From Mesaphorura yosii (Eukaryota; Arthropoda; Collembola; Poduromorpha; Tullbergiidae), in NCBI GenBank assembly GCA_009869945.1, contig WIXG01000173.1, positions 97,941 to 161,940 on the forward strand: a stretch of 64,000 nt of DNA, in the 5' to 3' direction. Position numbers and translations under genes: made by a program. Position 1 is the stretch's first letter. Every line of letters begins with the position of its first letter. The notes beneath the pieces are model-generated. The model was given only the letters and a program-made list of their open reading frames with translations. It did no database searches and had not been told where the DNA came from. Below are positions 1 through 13,600 of the stretch, in pieces.

Positions 1-2217
1 TGCGAGTATTTTATTTCAATTTTATGGTTGATGTCATTGTACAACAATCAAATACTACATTTATTACACACAGTTTATTTGGAATTTCGTATTTCTTATT
101 CCAATGACTGCAGCTTCATTTGTATGCGCTTGTACCAGATTTATGGGCTCTTGTTCTTGAATTTGTTATGATGAACAAGTGATAAGAGAAAATGCAACCA
201 CGCACTGACGAAAGTCCGCACTCCACTGCACTGCGTGTTTGTGGTCATAAACCAAAAATCTGGTCAACGAGTCTACGCTCGATCAGCTTTGTAGTAGTCG
301 TCTTATGGATAAAACGTGTCACGCTCGTCATGTCATGCCGTGTGCGCGGAGTTTTTGTCCTGCGTTGTTTTACTGAGTTTTTATGCAGACTGCTGCTGTT
401 TTCGTTGAATAAATATGTGCACAGAACTTTCTTTCACGTAAGGTTGCTTCGAGATACCATCAACAATCGTCTCGCAGTGTTTTATGTGCAAATATTTTGC
501 TGGCGCACCGGAGAATTGACATTAATTACGCATTTACCACGAGTAAATCTGAGAATTCCACAATTGCAAATGCAAATACTGCCAGTTGCTGCCGGTTTGG
601 TTATCTGTTATTGTTTTCAGCATTCAGCGGTCGGTCGTTATTATTCGTGCAGAAGACATGATGGGAAAAAACAAGGTTGGCAACAAGCACACGAATTGCA
701 GAAATATCTGGTAATGTGACATTTTATTGTCTCACGACGAATAATTTGGGCGTACTTAATGAAGCAATGGAATTCCGCTAACACGGCTCTACTTGGAATA
801 GCGCTTAAGAATTGGCAACTCGATAAATCTTTGACTGAATGGCATCTGAACCCATTGATAACATTTTTGCCCGGCACGGCGTGCGCGTGGGGAGTTGGGA
901 CTTACGCCTGCCTGCGGTAAACTTAAACCCGTCGCGTCGCGTGGATTTGAGGCGAGCGGAATAGAAAGCTGATTTGACAATGGAAATTTCATAAATGGAG
1001 CAACAGCAATATAAGTAATCGCTTGATTCTATCCCTGCGAATAATCCAGGGCATATTTCTCTGATTTTGAGCGGAGCACGAGTATTTAATGCCATTATAC
1101 ATTTCCGATTACCATACATTACATGGAGCATAAACTTTTGACTCATTCATATTTCCGTGTACTAATAAACTGATTACACGTCGCCTATTTCGTTGACGGT
1201 TCGACGGTAGAGCAGCGCGGCGCAGGGAACTTGTTCAGGGGGCTGCGTGCTTAGTTCGCTCAAGTGTGAGTGTAATCGTGTTCAGCGACAACATTATTTT
1301 AAAATTACCATTTCACACTTTGCTTTGAACCGACTGCCGCCGTCATCGTCGGTGACTGGTGACAATGACAAGAATCAAAATGAAAATTGACACGTGCAGA
1401 AGGAAAGTTGCACGAGGAGGCGTGGCACCCAGCGATATTTTAAAAAAGAGACCGCTGTTGAGGAGGGTTAAAATAACATATGATGTGATGATGATTGCAT
1501 TAACGAGGAAGCGACAGTCAGCGACGATCCTTTGGAACTTGGAACTGTAACTGGTAATTTGAGAGAAAAATTGGCCTCGTCATTCATCCCCGCCGAAAGA
1601 GTTGGAAAGAGAAAACTAATCAATGGGGAATGATGGGGTTGCATTTCCGGATTCTTACACTCGAGTTAACAGGTTTCTTTCATTTAAAAATAGGCACGTC
1701 ACAACCACCACGAAACGAAACGGGATTACACGCATAATGAAATATGCTCAATGGAATGGGATTAGACCCAGAGCTCACAAAAGCTCTTGATTATTGCCTA
1801 CTCCAGGCAAAAATGCAATTTGTAATTTTAATCACGGGTGAATTTCTGCTCGTCGTCAAATAGTTTGGGCGCAAGAATTCTTCAAATAGACTTGCCACAT
1901 CAGACGACGACGGACATCAAGACATCACGAATCAGATTTGGCTCGGCTTAACCCACATTTTGTGGTCGTTTACCCGTGGCCATGTCAGAGTCGTCAGGAA
2001 CACATAAAAGACAGCCCCACCCTGTGAATCATTCGCAATCATCACATATCAAAGAAAGAATCATTCTTCTTCGTCTCCTACCTACCTCTTAATAACACAT
2101 TATCACTCACCTCGCATCGAGTTTGGTATTGCAACCCTCCCACCTTTCAGAATGCGAACCCAGACTCCAATTTAACAAATCCTAGCATTGCATACTGTAT
2201 ATGTATGCAAAATATAC

Positions 2218-2233
2218 GGCAATGGCAATGGCA
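2218..2233 (+). repeat. (GGCAAT) short tandem repeat
   Basis: GGCAATGGCAATGGCA. The same word recurs at 6585-6598 and 33554-33570. Confidence 0.5.
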
Positions 2234-4940
2234 AGTTAATCTCTTCTCTCGCTGAAAAGCGGTTATAATTTTTTAGCATTTTGCCAGCGGACTCGTGCAA
2301 TGCAATGTTGAGATGGAACATGATTACGCACGTTTGCATTACATTGAAATGCAGCCGTAACAAGATGAAACAAAACCACATTTTGAGATTCCCAATTACC
2401 AACCAATTTCTAACCAGAATTCAAAACCTATAATTCCACCTGCCAGTCAAATGTCAAATTATGAATTTCAAAACATTTCGTTCTAGCTTCTGCCGTTCCT
2501 GCGCACTACGGCTGTTGCATTACACAACAACAGTGTTGAGATTATAAATCTTGTTCATGGCTGTGCTAACACGACTGGAAAAATTCCGCAATGCGAAGGC
2601 GAGGAATTGACAAACCCATGCCATTTCCATTTCGAAAGTCAGGCAGGCAGACGCAAACACGTACGAAATACAAGTCGGGCTTAAGCAACAAGAACAATAA
2701 CTATAGTAATGCGAGACTTATGGCTTCCAGAAGGTGTACATGTAATTTATCTGTGCAACGTGTGGGAAATGGGTTGTTATTATGTTTATTGGGCTGTGGT
2801 GCGCCTGCCTGGCATGGCATGACATATTTCGATTGCGTTCCAGATTTTGCATCATGAATCACATCACAACCAATGCAGGCATGGTTTTTTGGTGTTGCCT
2901 GCTACTTTCGTAATCTGAAAACATCAAAATTACAAAATATTTCTGTGTTTGCTAGCTAAAATCTTCCTCATCCTTGAGATGGAGTCTTTTTTAGTACGAA
3001 GCCAGTACCTCAACTGAAAAATGTGCCTGAATAATAAAGGGCAATTTGAAAAATTCTGATAATAAAGAACAGCGGGTGAAAAGGAAGAAATTTTAGAAAT
3101 ATCCTTGTTCAGGTCTTTAATTTGCTATGCGCGAATACCTCAGACACATATGTGTGTATGTTTCACATGCACTCTGTGAAATGTAAAATGTAGATTTAGT
3201 GATCTGATGCAATTTCTCTTTTGCCGTGTGCCGTGCCTGTGCCTGGTCGCACAGATACGACGTGAGACACGAGAATGAAGAAGAATCAGCTCAGAGACCC
3301 TCCGACGGACCGAATCCGAAAGAGTAATTTCACTCCTGCCTTGCCGTGCCGTGTCTTGCGTTGACTTGAAAGAGAAGAGCAGCGGACCTGCTCCACTCCA
3401 CTTCAAGGAGTTCGTGGTGCACACCTTTGCATACAAATGAGCCCGAAAGTGCCATGCCTGCAGAGAACTGCCGCTTTCCTGATGCGAACTTGACTCTAGG
3501 CTTCGTACTTCCCTCTGATGCAACGTAATGACTTGCACACCTTCAACATTGACTTTTGCAGCCGAAATGACAATGAGCAAATTTGAGAGACAAAATCATG
3601 GCTCTGAACTCAGAGTTTGTAAGAGCTAATTTCAAAAGTGCATCGAAACAAGGCTTAAGACATTTTTGAAGAGGCTGCCTTCAATGAAATGGAAATTCTC
3701 ACCATCCAGCAATGCAATAAAAGTGGAGTCAAGTCGCGGAGCGGTGTGAAACATATTTTTACAGCCACTTGGTGGCATTTTATACGAAAAGTGTCATAAA
3801 AGAAAAGTCATATCTCCTTGTCACCGGTATGCAAATGCAGACAGGGCTTTTCAAGTGCGGTAAAATGGAGATCAAGAACCGAGATGAGGCGGACTGGGAA
3901 AGAAGTGAGCACGAGATAATAATCATCATCACCAACACAATCTTTCCATAAACCCATCGTCAAACGGTCTTAAGCACATTGCGTTGCGAACCTTGTCTTG
4001 TCTGCATTCTACCTCCCCACAGACTCCGGCCATTATTTCTCTTTCCTTTCTTTGAAGGCTGTCCACATTTGTAAAATTTTGTAAAGCTAATTTATGGACT
4101 ACTGAAAATGTGCCATCAAGTCTGGCAAAGTCAGTTCTTTCTTCAGTTTGAGGTCTTTTATTTCTTTAAAAAAATGAGAAAGTAGCAAATCAGCCGCAAC
4201 GTAGTGCTCGTGGAAACTTAAACCAATAGTGCGAGGTGCTGTTTTACTTTATTTGTCATGTCAGGTATGAAATAGTGAAGAGAGTTCCGTGGCGTGCCTC
4301 TTTTCTTTGAAATCAAAAGGAAGGAGGCAACAGCAATAGCACGACTACCGCGAGAAAAAGTCAACTTCAAGTCGTGTAATTTATGTACTGCGGGTTTCAG
4401 AGATTCGGCGTCCGTCCAGTGCAGTGCGGTGAATTGCGTTTACGTATTTTGCCATCTTGCACGGAATTTCATGACAAAATGAGCAAATGAGCAAAGACAA
4501 ATGCTATGAAACGACTTGGCAAATCCTGAATCACTGTACTTAATGTTACCGCTTATCAGTAGAAATGCGGACAAAAATTTAATTGACCTGATTCGTTTTG
4601 TGTAACGGCAGCTTCATTACCATATAAAACCACTTTACAAAGTTGCATTTGTTCTCTTAAACTCAGGCAGAAACAACAACAAGCATGAAAAAAGTAATTC
4701 AACCTGTAAATATCGAGTTGCTTCTGATTTTATATGGAAATTGCAATCACTATACAAATGTGGAAGAGATTGCAGATTGCAGTGCTCTGCGCAGAAACTG
4801 AGGCCACGAATTCTTTGCTATATTACGTTGTTACTCGTTTCATCATGCATTAGCAGTGTGAAAGAATGATAATGCCTACAAAATTAAAACTTGCATCAAA
4901 TGCATGCAAAATACATGTTTAGCACTCGCGCGTTGCTTGC

Positions 4941-4980
4941 GCTGGTGACAAATTGACCTTTCATTCAACTTGTCACCAGC
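4941..4980. repeat. 40-bp near-perfect hairpin
   Basis: GCTGGTGACAA pairs with TTGTCACCAGC (11 bp). After one A/C mismatch, TTGA pairs with TCAA around an 8-base loop. That is 15 pairs in 40 bases. It is too short for a typical microRNA precursor and no coding role is seen. Confidence 0.7.
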
Positions 4981-7380
4981 AATTATCAGGCATCAAGTTA
5001 CAATTTTAACTCCACTCCTTCTTCCAGCAGAACCATACTGGCTGTACGGTATTAAATATCCCTTGTGAATTTGGACAGGACTCTCGAGATAAGCCCAGCA
5101 TCAGCATCTGCCTAATTTTCCGCTGCTGCAAGTTGTCGTTCAAGCTAATAAAATGTAAAACACAATAAAAATTTATCTCGATTCTCGAGTACGTACACGG
5201 TAAAAATGAACCGAGGAAAGGATCCAATTAGGAAAACAGTGAAAAAGTGTTGTAGCTCAGCACAGCGGCGCAAAGAGAAGGGTAAAATTCACAATTCAAT
5301 GTTAACTTTAGTTTGTCAACGTCCCGTGGCAGAGGAACAATGTACTCTTTAATATCGAACACTGTACTGCATTACGACCACGACAAGGCTATGCCATGCT
5401 AACTTGCACCCCTTGGGTCATTAGATGACAATTGAATCATGAGAAACAAGAGGAAGAAAGAAAATTAAATCATTCTCATTTATACATTCACATTTTTGAA
5501 AGTGTCATGCGACTGCGACTCGGCGCGAGTGAGACTTTCTCGACGTCGTGCTCAATGTTCCAAGAACAGAAAAGGAACAGCGAACAAGCACGGCCCCAAG
5601 ACGAAGATCCAGAAGAGAGACAGTGAAGAGCATTTATTTTTAAAGTGAATTCATTAGCCGAATATTACACGACACGGACCAGTACCAATTTCATTCAAAT
5701 ATTGACATACAAATTTACATTCTAATTGGAATTATACAAGCACCAACCAACAAGCAAAGTACGGACGCACAGAATTGTCATTGTAAATTAGAGTCAGCCG
5801 AGAATGAGAAGAGCGCGGCTGATTGGTATCGACACCGACCTCGTAATTCGTAATTGTGATCGTAATGAAAGAGTTACGGAAACATTTCATAATAATGCCG
5901 CTCCACTCGAATCTCTTGTCTCTTTTCCTTTTCCCCTTTCTTCCCGAGCCCGAAACCCGAATTATTTCATTTCGCCTCTGCATCTATCAAAATAATGCAA
6001 TGCAGAAACAACAACAATGATTACAAAGATTCGAGATGACAAAAATAATCAAACATAACTAATACTAATCCAATTTCCCGTCCCAATCATGATGAAAGAG
6101 AAAATGAGTTAATTCAACAGAGGGCAAGAGACGGATGACAAAGAAGTGCAACATGGAAAAGTTAAGTTAATAATACCGAAGACTCATTTCCAGTTTCATT
6201 TACCTTACTGTTTGCCGCCGGCGCGGGGTGAGAAAGTAAACTCTCGATAAGCCTTTAAGTCCTTATTGCAAATCTCCTTCAATAATGAACTCTCGCCTGC
6301 GCCTTCTCCCTTGCGTTCGTGGTTAGCGGCCTGTCGTGTTGTATTTTTCTGATCGAGAACTGCCGGGATTAATTACCGCATAGCATTGTGCTGCTATTTA
6401 TACGCTGCAAAAAGCAAAATCTCAACTAAACAAAGTTTGGTGGATTCTCATTCATTAATGCCTCCTTAATCCCTGCGTGGCAGAGCACAGTTTGAATGGA
6501 CCGTGGTGTTGTTCCGAAGCTGTGGGAGAAGAGGCTTGATTACCATAATACGAGGCTAGAATTTTAAGAGGTGGATCTCAGCAACAATGGCAATGGCACA
6601 GAAGAATACGCCACAACACAGTCAATTACTCATCAACTCTTGACTTTGCATACTTCTGATTGACAGACGACTTGCATAATGAAAATACAATTAAGCGATT
6701 GAGCCCATTGGCAAAATGCGGATTGTTCAAAACAGTGAAGAGTGAATTCAAGCCAAGCCGGAGAACTCGTCAATACTGCAGAGAATACGGCCGCGATACC
6801 GAACGCTAAACGAGAAAATTGTTTAATACTCTCAGAGACTCAACCGACGGGTGAAGAAGAACAATAATGAGCGAGAGCAGAAACAAATTTGTGTCAGTTT
6901 GAAAAATGATTTTGTATTTAACTAAAATTAGTCTCAGTAACTCCAAGACAAGTCAAGTCAGTCGCTCACCCATCAAGCACAGCACCAAGAAACAGACAAG
7001 CCACATGGTAAATGGTGAATGAAAGGAATGAATGAATGCTATTGAAAAAACACGAGTACAACAATGGCAACATGAGAACCTTTCTTCGACTAATCGTCTC
7101 ACGGACAAGAATCCAACCTCTACATTTAGTACAACAAACATTAATTTAAAAGTAAAGTACACACTACACGGACCATGCAGCTTGGAGCATAAGGGCGCTT
7201 TTCTATTCTTATTTCTCTGATAAGATTGATGTCAGCATTTTAATATTTTTTCTGTACGTACGTCTGTCCACTGGCCAGATGTTTTCACTTCGTCAAGTCA
7301 CAAAACACTCAAGACGCAACACGCAGGACGAAACAAGTAAATCATGTAACCATCGGTCAATTGTCAACACGCTCGTGGAT

Positions 7381-7394
7381 GCGTGGATCCACGC
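7381..7394. repeat. 14-bp perfect palindrome
   Basis: GCGTGGATCCACGC is its own reverse complement and is GC-rich in an AT-rich setting. It could be a dimeric protein-binding site or chance. Confidence 0.5.
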
Positions 7395-8615
7395 TCAGCT
7401 TTAAATTGTGTCACAGTTTACGAAAATCTTCCAACATTGTTGCACATAAAGGGTTGGATCAAATTAAAAGAAAATTCACCCTCTTCTTGATTTAATGCTA
7501 TAAACGGATGTTTTCAACATTTACAGCCTACAATTTAATACTGATTGACAATTTCTGTTAATGAAACTTAGCCGGACGGGAAAATTGCGCGGGACGACAT
7601 TTCTACTCATCATCCCTTCTCAATCAATCTCACGTCGATTGGAGTAATGAAGCAACGTTATTGACAGGAGCGTTAACAGTAAAATTAATGATTGTGCCCT
7701 GTGAATCTGAGTGAAGCCTGAAATTCAATCTTTGACGTCAGAGCCCAGACTTTAACACGATTCGACAATGATTTTGTTGGTGACACACAGCTGAAAGCAT
7801 TTCAATTGTCGCCCGGCATTCAGCATTCAACTTCTATTAGGCATTTCAATAGGAATTACGTTTGCATGAAAACATCCATCCAGATGCACGGAAGGGAAGA
7901 TAAATCGGCATCGGTGAAATGGAAAAGAATGGGAAGATTAACGAATTTTATTTCTCGGGTTCAACAAGTGAAAACTGCATTTTTCTTTCTCCGTACGGGA
8001 TTCGCAGTGCAGTACAGCCAGAGTCCCGTGTCCCGGATCAGATAAAGTTGAGCTGCAGCTCTTTGGTTTGGAACCCGAATGAACTGCAGCGACTGAATTC
8101 TTTGCCAGCATTCCGCTAGGGCTCACTCGGATCATCGTTCTGCTGGACCAGCCCGTCTATTGTGTGTGTCTACTCAAGTGCAAACACAACGCAAAAATAA
8201 TCAAAGTTATTTGAAGGTCACTGCACCGGACTCCAACTCGACTCGACTCTGCAAAATACATTGGGCAAGGGCATTGAGTTGAGGTTGAGATTATTGCACT
8301 TGACTCATCAAAAATTCCGTCGAGTGTCGAGTCACCCATTAGGCAGCAGATTTATAGCCAAACCCAAGATTTTGACTTGGATGACAGTGTCTCAGTTCCC
8401 TCAGGAGCGCTGTAATTATTCAAGTACACAAGTACGAAATGAAGACAACAAAAGTAAAAGTGTGAGTAAAGTTATTAAATGAATTTTTCACTCCGAGGGG
8501 TGTTGCTCATCTCATTAATCTTGTGAAGCATGTTCTGCGTAGTTCTCTTGAGTGAAATGAAAAGCGTTGGACCCTCCAGCATAGCACAGCCACGGCCACA
8601 AATTCAATTCGAATG

Positions 8616-8636
8616 ATATGATATTAAATATCATAT
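8616..8636. repeat. AT-rich inverted repeat
   Basis: ATATGATAT and ATATCATAT form a 9-bp stem around a 3-base centre. Low sequence complexity makes chance plausible. Confidence 0.5.
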
Positions 8637-9346
8637 GTCCATATTGAGTCTGCACTACGAATAGAAACTCACAAAGGAGTTTTCAACATCCAACCCTTTC
8701 ATTCTTCTTTTCAGTAAACAAATGCAGAGCCGTGCCCAATTCAGCCCACTTTACAGGTAGGCAGCGGATATTTATTAATCCATCGAGCAAAATTGTGCCG
8801 TGATACGCGGAAGAATGAATTAAAGTGTTCCAGCCAATTTCCTTATTTCACGATTCCCTCCAATTCCAATTTGTCAGCCCCGTTCTTTTGACAGGGATGT
8901 CGGTGGAAGCTTAAACTGTAACGCAAAAATAATCCCTTACAAACCCAACAGAAGAGAAGAGCTTTGTTTACATATTAAAACTGGCTTGCGAGTGAGTATC
9001 GCGTCTCAAACCTTTCTTCTTCAAAACAGGATAAAAAATTAATCTGGATTATCCTGACGAACAAGAGCACAACCCTTTCGACGGCTTTCTGATTTCACAC
9101 AAGATAACAGTGACGGCCATGGGTTCGTCTTGGTCTCGGGCTTAGGGATGAATTCATCACGAGATTTTATAAATCTCATTATCATCGGTGTGGCGCGTCT
9201 CGCCTTGTTACGATATGCAAATTCCTGGGCACAGCGCACGGGAGGGAAAGCTTTGTTTGGGAGAATTACAGAGCGAGATGATGGATCTTAGATGATGTTC
9301 AAATTTACTCTTCCACTTGGAAATGAAAGTGCGGGCAGGAAGTTGA

Positions 9347-9366
9347 GGCTTTGCTTCCGCAAAGCC
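9347..9366. repeat. 8-bp hairpin with tetraloop
   Basis: GGCTTTGC pairs with GCAAAGCC around TTCC. It is a compact perfect stem, followed by a GC-rich stretch. Not a bacterial terminator context. Confidence 0.55.
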
Positions 9367-10580
9367 GGGGCTTATTTCAACACTTCTTTTGCATTTTTCC
9401 TTAATGCAATAATGCAGTTTGAAAAATGCTTCAAAATGTCTTTTCTAAATCAAAGGCTTATGAAAGGAATTTTTCAGAAGTGAACTTTTTCACCCTTGCG
9501 ACTTTTTTGCGGGCCGGGCCGCGGTATTTTCTTATCTCGTCTGCATCTCATGTTCTAGTCTGCTCTTAATGGAATTTCCGCTCTTTCCTTCATCAAAAGA
9601 AGTTTACAGTTTTTTAATTCAGGGTGTGATTTTGTGGTTTCGTATTTGATCAGTGCAATAAAATATTTATGATGACAGAGCAATCGTCACCCTTTTCCAC
9701 TTCTACCCTTTCGTGTCCATAAGTTCGAGTTTTCGAAAAGTGGGAAAGATCAAAGCGAACTTGAATGACAGCCTCAAAGTGGCATCGACTCAACAAATGG
9801 TGAGAAAAATATAATGAATATTTAACAACACCAATTTCATTTTAACACCAAAAGTCTCCACGACCACTTCCAATTTGTGGGGTGGCAAGATATTGAGTTT
9901 ACGCCAACGAAGTTGTTTTTCTGTAGAAAATTATTTATCAGTGCAGTAATAACTTCTAATAATTGTCACTGTCTCCTGCGCTTTTGCCAATCATGGCCAA
10001 TCATAGCCTGGTCATGATCATTGCATATGTGTATTGAAGATTTTATCCCTGTAAGCAATAAAAATTTGGATTTGGGGGAAATCTAATCCACCATCATTTG
10101 CAGTGATCCCTAAGCAGAGTCAACACTGCGCTTTCCATAAAAAGCGAAATTAGAAAGGGAATTTTACATACGTACACGCATTCAAATGGAGCCTGGGACA
10201 AATGGACTCAGAATAGGACGAGAAACTTGGGGAATGACAATGACCCAGGTTTCGTATGAAAATTCATCATCAGACGGACAATAAATCGTGGGTTATGAGA
10301 ATTCTCATATTTCGGGTAAAATGCAATCTTCTCGGGCATTTGTCTCGTCGGGATGCATAAAATTCGAGGGGACTGATTCGGAATGGAAACAAAGTCAAAC
10401 CAGTGAACTTATGTCAGAAAATGAAGAATGGAAAAGATCCCCTGCATTCTGGCAAACGCACAACCACATGTGTGTCGGTCATCCAGTCACAATCACATAT
10501 TTCTGCTGCGGGATAAAAGAACAATGCATCGCGCCTTCTTCATAGAAATATCGGCACGAGGATATGAATAGATTGCATTC

Positions 10581-10610
10581 ATGCATTTTGTGCATATCTT
10601 CAAAATGCAT
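10581..10610. repeat. 10-bp hairpin
   Basis: ATGCATTTTG and CAAAATGCAT form a perfect 10-bp stem around a 10-base loop, in a locally TGCAT-rich stretch. Confidence 0.55.
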
Positions 10611-13600
10611 TGCGAACGAAAGAAGACAATTCTTTGCTCGCTTGCCCCATACATCTTAAAGTTCCCAACTCCACTGCACATCGCATCGCCTCAATAATAA
10701 AGTCATACTCATGTGTCCAACATCCTGGGGACATGTCATTTGGTGGCTCATGGGTCGAGGACAATAGACAAGAATCTCCTTAATACCCTCCACACATCGT
10801 TTTAGTCACCGAAATGATTTATGGACTTATTTGGACATATTGCTCAAAATAAAACCAAAGAAATGAAATCACGAGAAGGCTAAATGGCAAATATTTTTTA
10901 TTACGCTCAACGGCGGCGGTGGGGAATGCCCAAAGGGAAAGGATTTTATTTGCGAAATGCCAACTGCGTAAAAAGCGTAAACGACGGAAATAATCCCAAT
11001 TCATAAATGGCATTAATATAAAAAAGAAAATAAATTCGAGATTTCGTAAAAAAAAAGTATTGAATTATGTGTGATTCACACTCGAAAGGGTGGCGCAGGA
11101 CAATAAGAGCTACATCTAAAGCAAAGAATAGCTTGAGGACTTGTTCGGACTGGGACTCCTTTTATCACAGCCTACTCGCGATAATTTCAACAAAATATGT
11201 GACACACAACAAGAATTTTCACTTATTAAAGGACAGCGCTAATTAATTTCATCCTTTACATGGATCAGAACGATTTAGCAAATTGCTTGAGAGAATGAGA
11301 ATGAGTTATGAGGTAAGATATGCAAACACGGGTAATTATTCGGCCAGCGAGCAGTAAGAATTCCATGTTGGTCGAACCACAGTCCAACAGTGGGACGAAT
11401 CTTGGCTTCGCCTGCCTGCTGCCTTTACTTTCCTCTCCCTTCTACATAAACTCAAATTAAGGAGTTTAATTACGTTCCCAGAATGATCACTAAACTAACT
11501 TAAGGACCCATTACAAAAGTCGTAATGGGAATCTCATCATCATCTTCGCTTTTCTTTCCCGCTATAGATTCAGTTCGTGGTTGGCCATGCCGGAGAAGAA
11601 GCGATACTGAGATTACTGTTTACTGTCGCGAAAATAAAACCGTCCAGTCCAATCCAAGTAGTTGTAAAATTGTTATGTCCTGGAATGAACTCCAGAATTA
11701 CTTTTATCCATTTAACACTCTGAGAAATCACATCTTTATTTCGGTTTCGCCATTAAGCTAACGCGGCCCAGGTTTTATGGTCCAAAACATGTGAAAGTGA
11801 AGAAATGAGTCTTTGAGATGAATTTTGTGGGCAGCCGTTGCAAAGTAGTGAGAGAAATCTAATCCTCCCACATTATTATTTTCTCACTGCACACTGCACT
11901 CCAGCTCTATGCGTATTCTGATATCCTGGGTCTATACCTTACAAATACAAGCATAGATTTGAATTAAATCTTTTCGCATGAAGTCATCCTCTCCCGGATT
12001 ATTCCCACTTGTTAAACACAATGGATGACAGGTAGGAATTGTAAATATTTATAAGCTTCTTGTATAATGAATCCTGCTTTGCTTGATCACACTGAAATTG
12101 CAATTGTTATTACTATTGTGTGGCAACAATGGCGAGCTAATACATCATTTCTTAACGAATTCAAGGCTCAAGTCCAGCTCTTGACTACACTCGCATTGTG
12201 CTGAGCAAAGTGAGTGAAGATGGATTAGTTTTGTAACAACAATAATAATGATACTTGTACACAAGCATCAATTATAGAACAATACCAGCATTATGCCTGT
12301 TATACAGTGCTTGGATGAGCTCGACATAGCAAAGCACAGAAAAACAACAGCAATACGCGGCTTGAACTGCCGGATAATAATAAATACGACCGAGGTTTGC
12401 CAGCATGAGATTTTTCCATTCAAGAAAATTATATCCTGCACTTGTACTTATAAAATTGACCCTTAGGATCATCGAGCCATGTGTTTGAGTGCGAGTACCC
12501 TCAAGCGTGGTTTTAATCAAAAGGCACGGCAGTCCCTCGGCTCACAAACAGCAAACAAGTAACAAGTTACAAGTTACATGAGACTTCTTTAACAAACTTC
12601 TTCAGTTGCCTTTGCGATGCAGACTTGTTTCTCATTCCAGACGCACGGGCACTGGCACATTTATAATCTTGCGCATGATTATTAAGAAAATGAATTCAAG
12701 TCCAACACATTAAACTGGACTCATGATGATTTGGTACAGCATCTGCTGCTGACTTTCTTCGCTGGTGTAACTTACTGCCGGCCTGCACAGTCGTGGCTCG
12801 CATCGCACAGTTCTGGCACAGCACAGCATTGAACGCATGGGAAATTGACGTAATTTATTACACGTCGCCTTTTCTGTGTTTTGTTGTGTTTGCATCTTGA
12901 ATTTCTGCTGCTGCAATGGAAAAGAATAATTTCGGCCTCTTTACTGGAACAGATAGCACCCCACCGTGACACCCATGAACACCTTGCCCTGGCCTTCTCT
13001 TCTCGCAAAGCGCATGACTGGCAAGGTGCACCACGCATTTCACATTTCACGATTTTATTCAAAAATTCATCATTCAAATATATGTTGCATGTCACAGATG
13101 AGCGAAGCAGTCATTTATTCCATCAACATTTAACACGTCACAAATTCAAGCCTGCGAAGCGTCGAGCGCCTGTAATTTTGCATTTCGAAACCACTTCAGG
13201 TGAATAGCAGCAGTCGAAAATTACTCAAAACCAAAACTTCTTTCCGAAAATTGCTTTTTCTTGGTTTGAGGTGATAAACTGCGTGGTTGGGAAGAAGAGG
13301 ACGAGTTGCTCACACGGCATCAACTTTTTTTTATCTTATCTTGAACTCATCTGTCTTCTTAGCCGTCCGTGATAGCCGTGATTGGAAGTAAAGCTGCGCT
13401 ATCAAAATATTTGTTTACCTTGCCTTACTTGAATAAATAACAATGAGTTTAGACTTGAATTTCTCGAGTTCAATTCAATGTAGGGCCATAATTCATTCAA
13501 AGACTCTGCCATTACGCGCTTATCGTGTCAATATTGAATTGCCTTCCCGCATCGTCTCGCGCATTGTTGCACAGCAGACAACCGCTGTCTGCTGCCTCGA

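Noticed and set aside
192-719. 175-codon plus-strand open frame, the longest in the window
   Set aside because: The peptide is rich in Cys, Arg and hydrophobic runs with no recognisable domain, no good splice partners, and the composition of translated random AT-rich DNA.
2111-2164. 54-bp minus-strand segment with a GTGAGTG donor, phase-compatible after exon 4
   Set aside because: The acceptor (GTTAAATTGGAG) is purine-rich and not credible, and other AGs compete.
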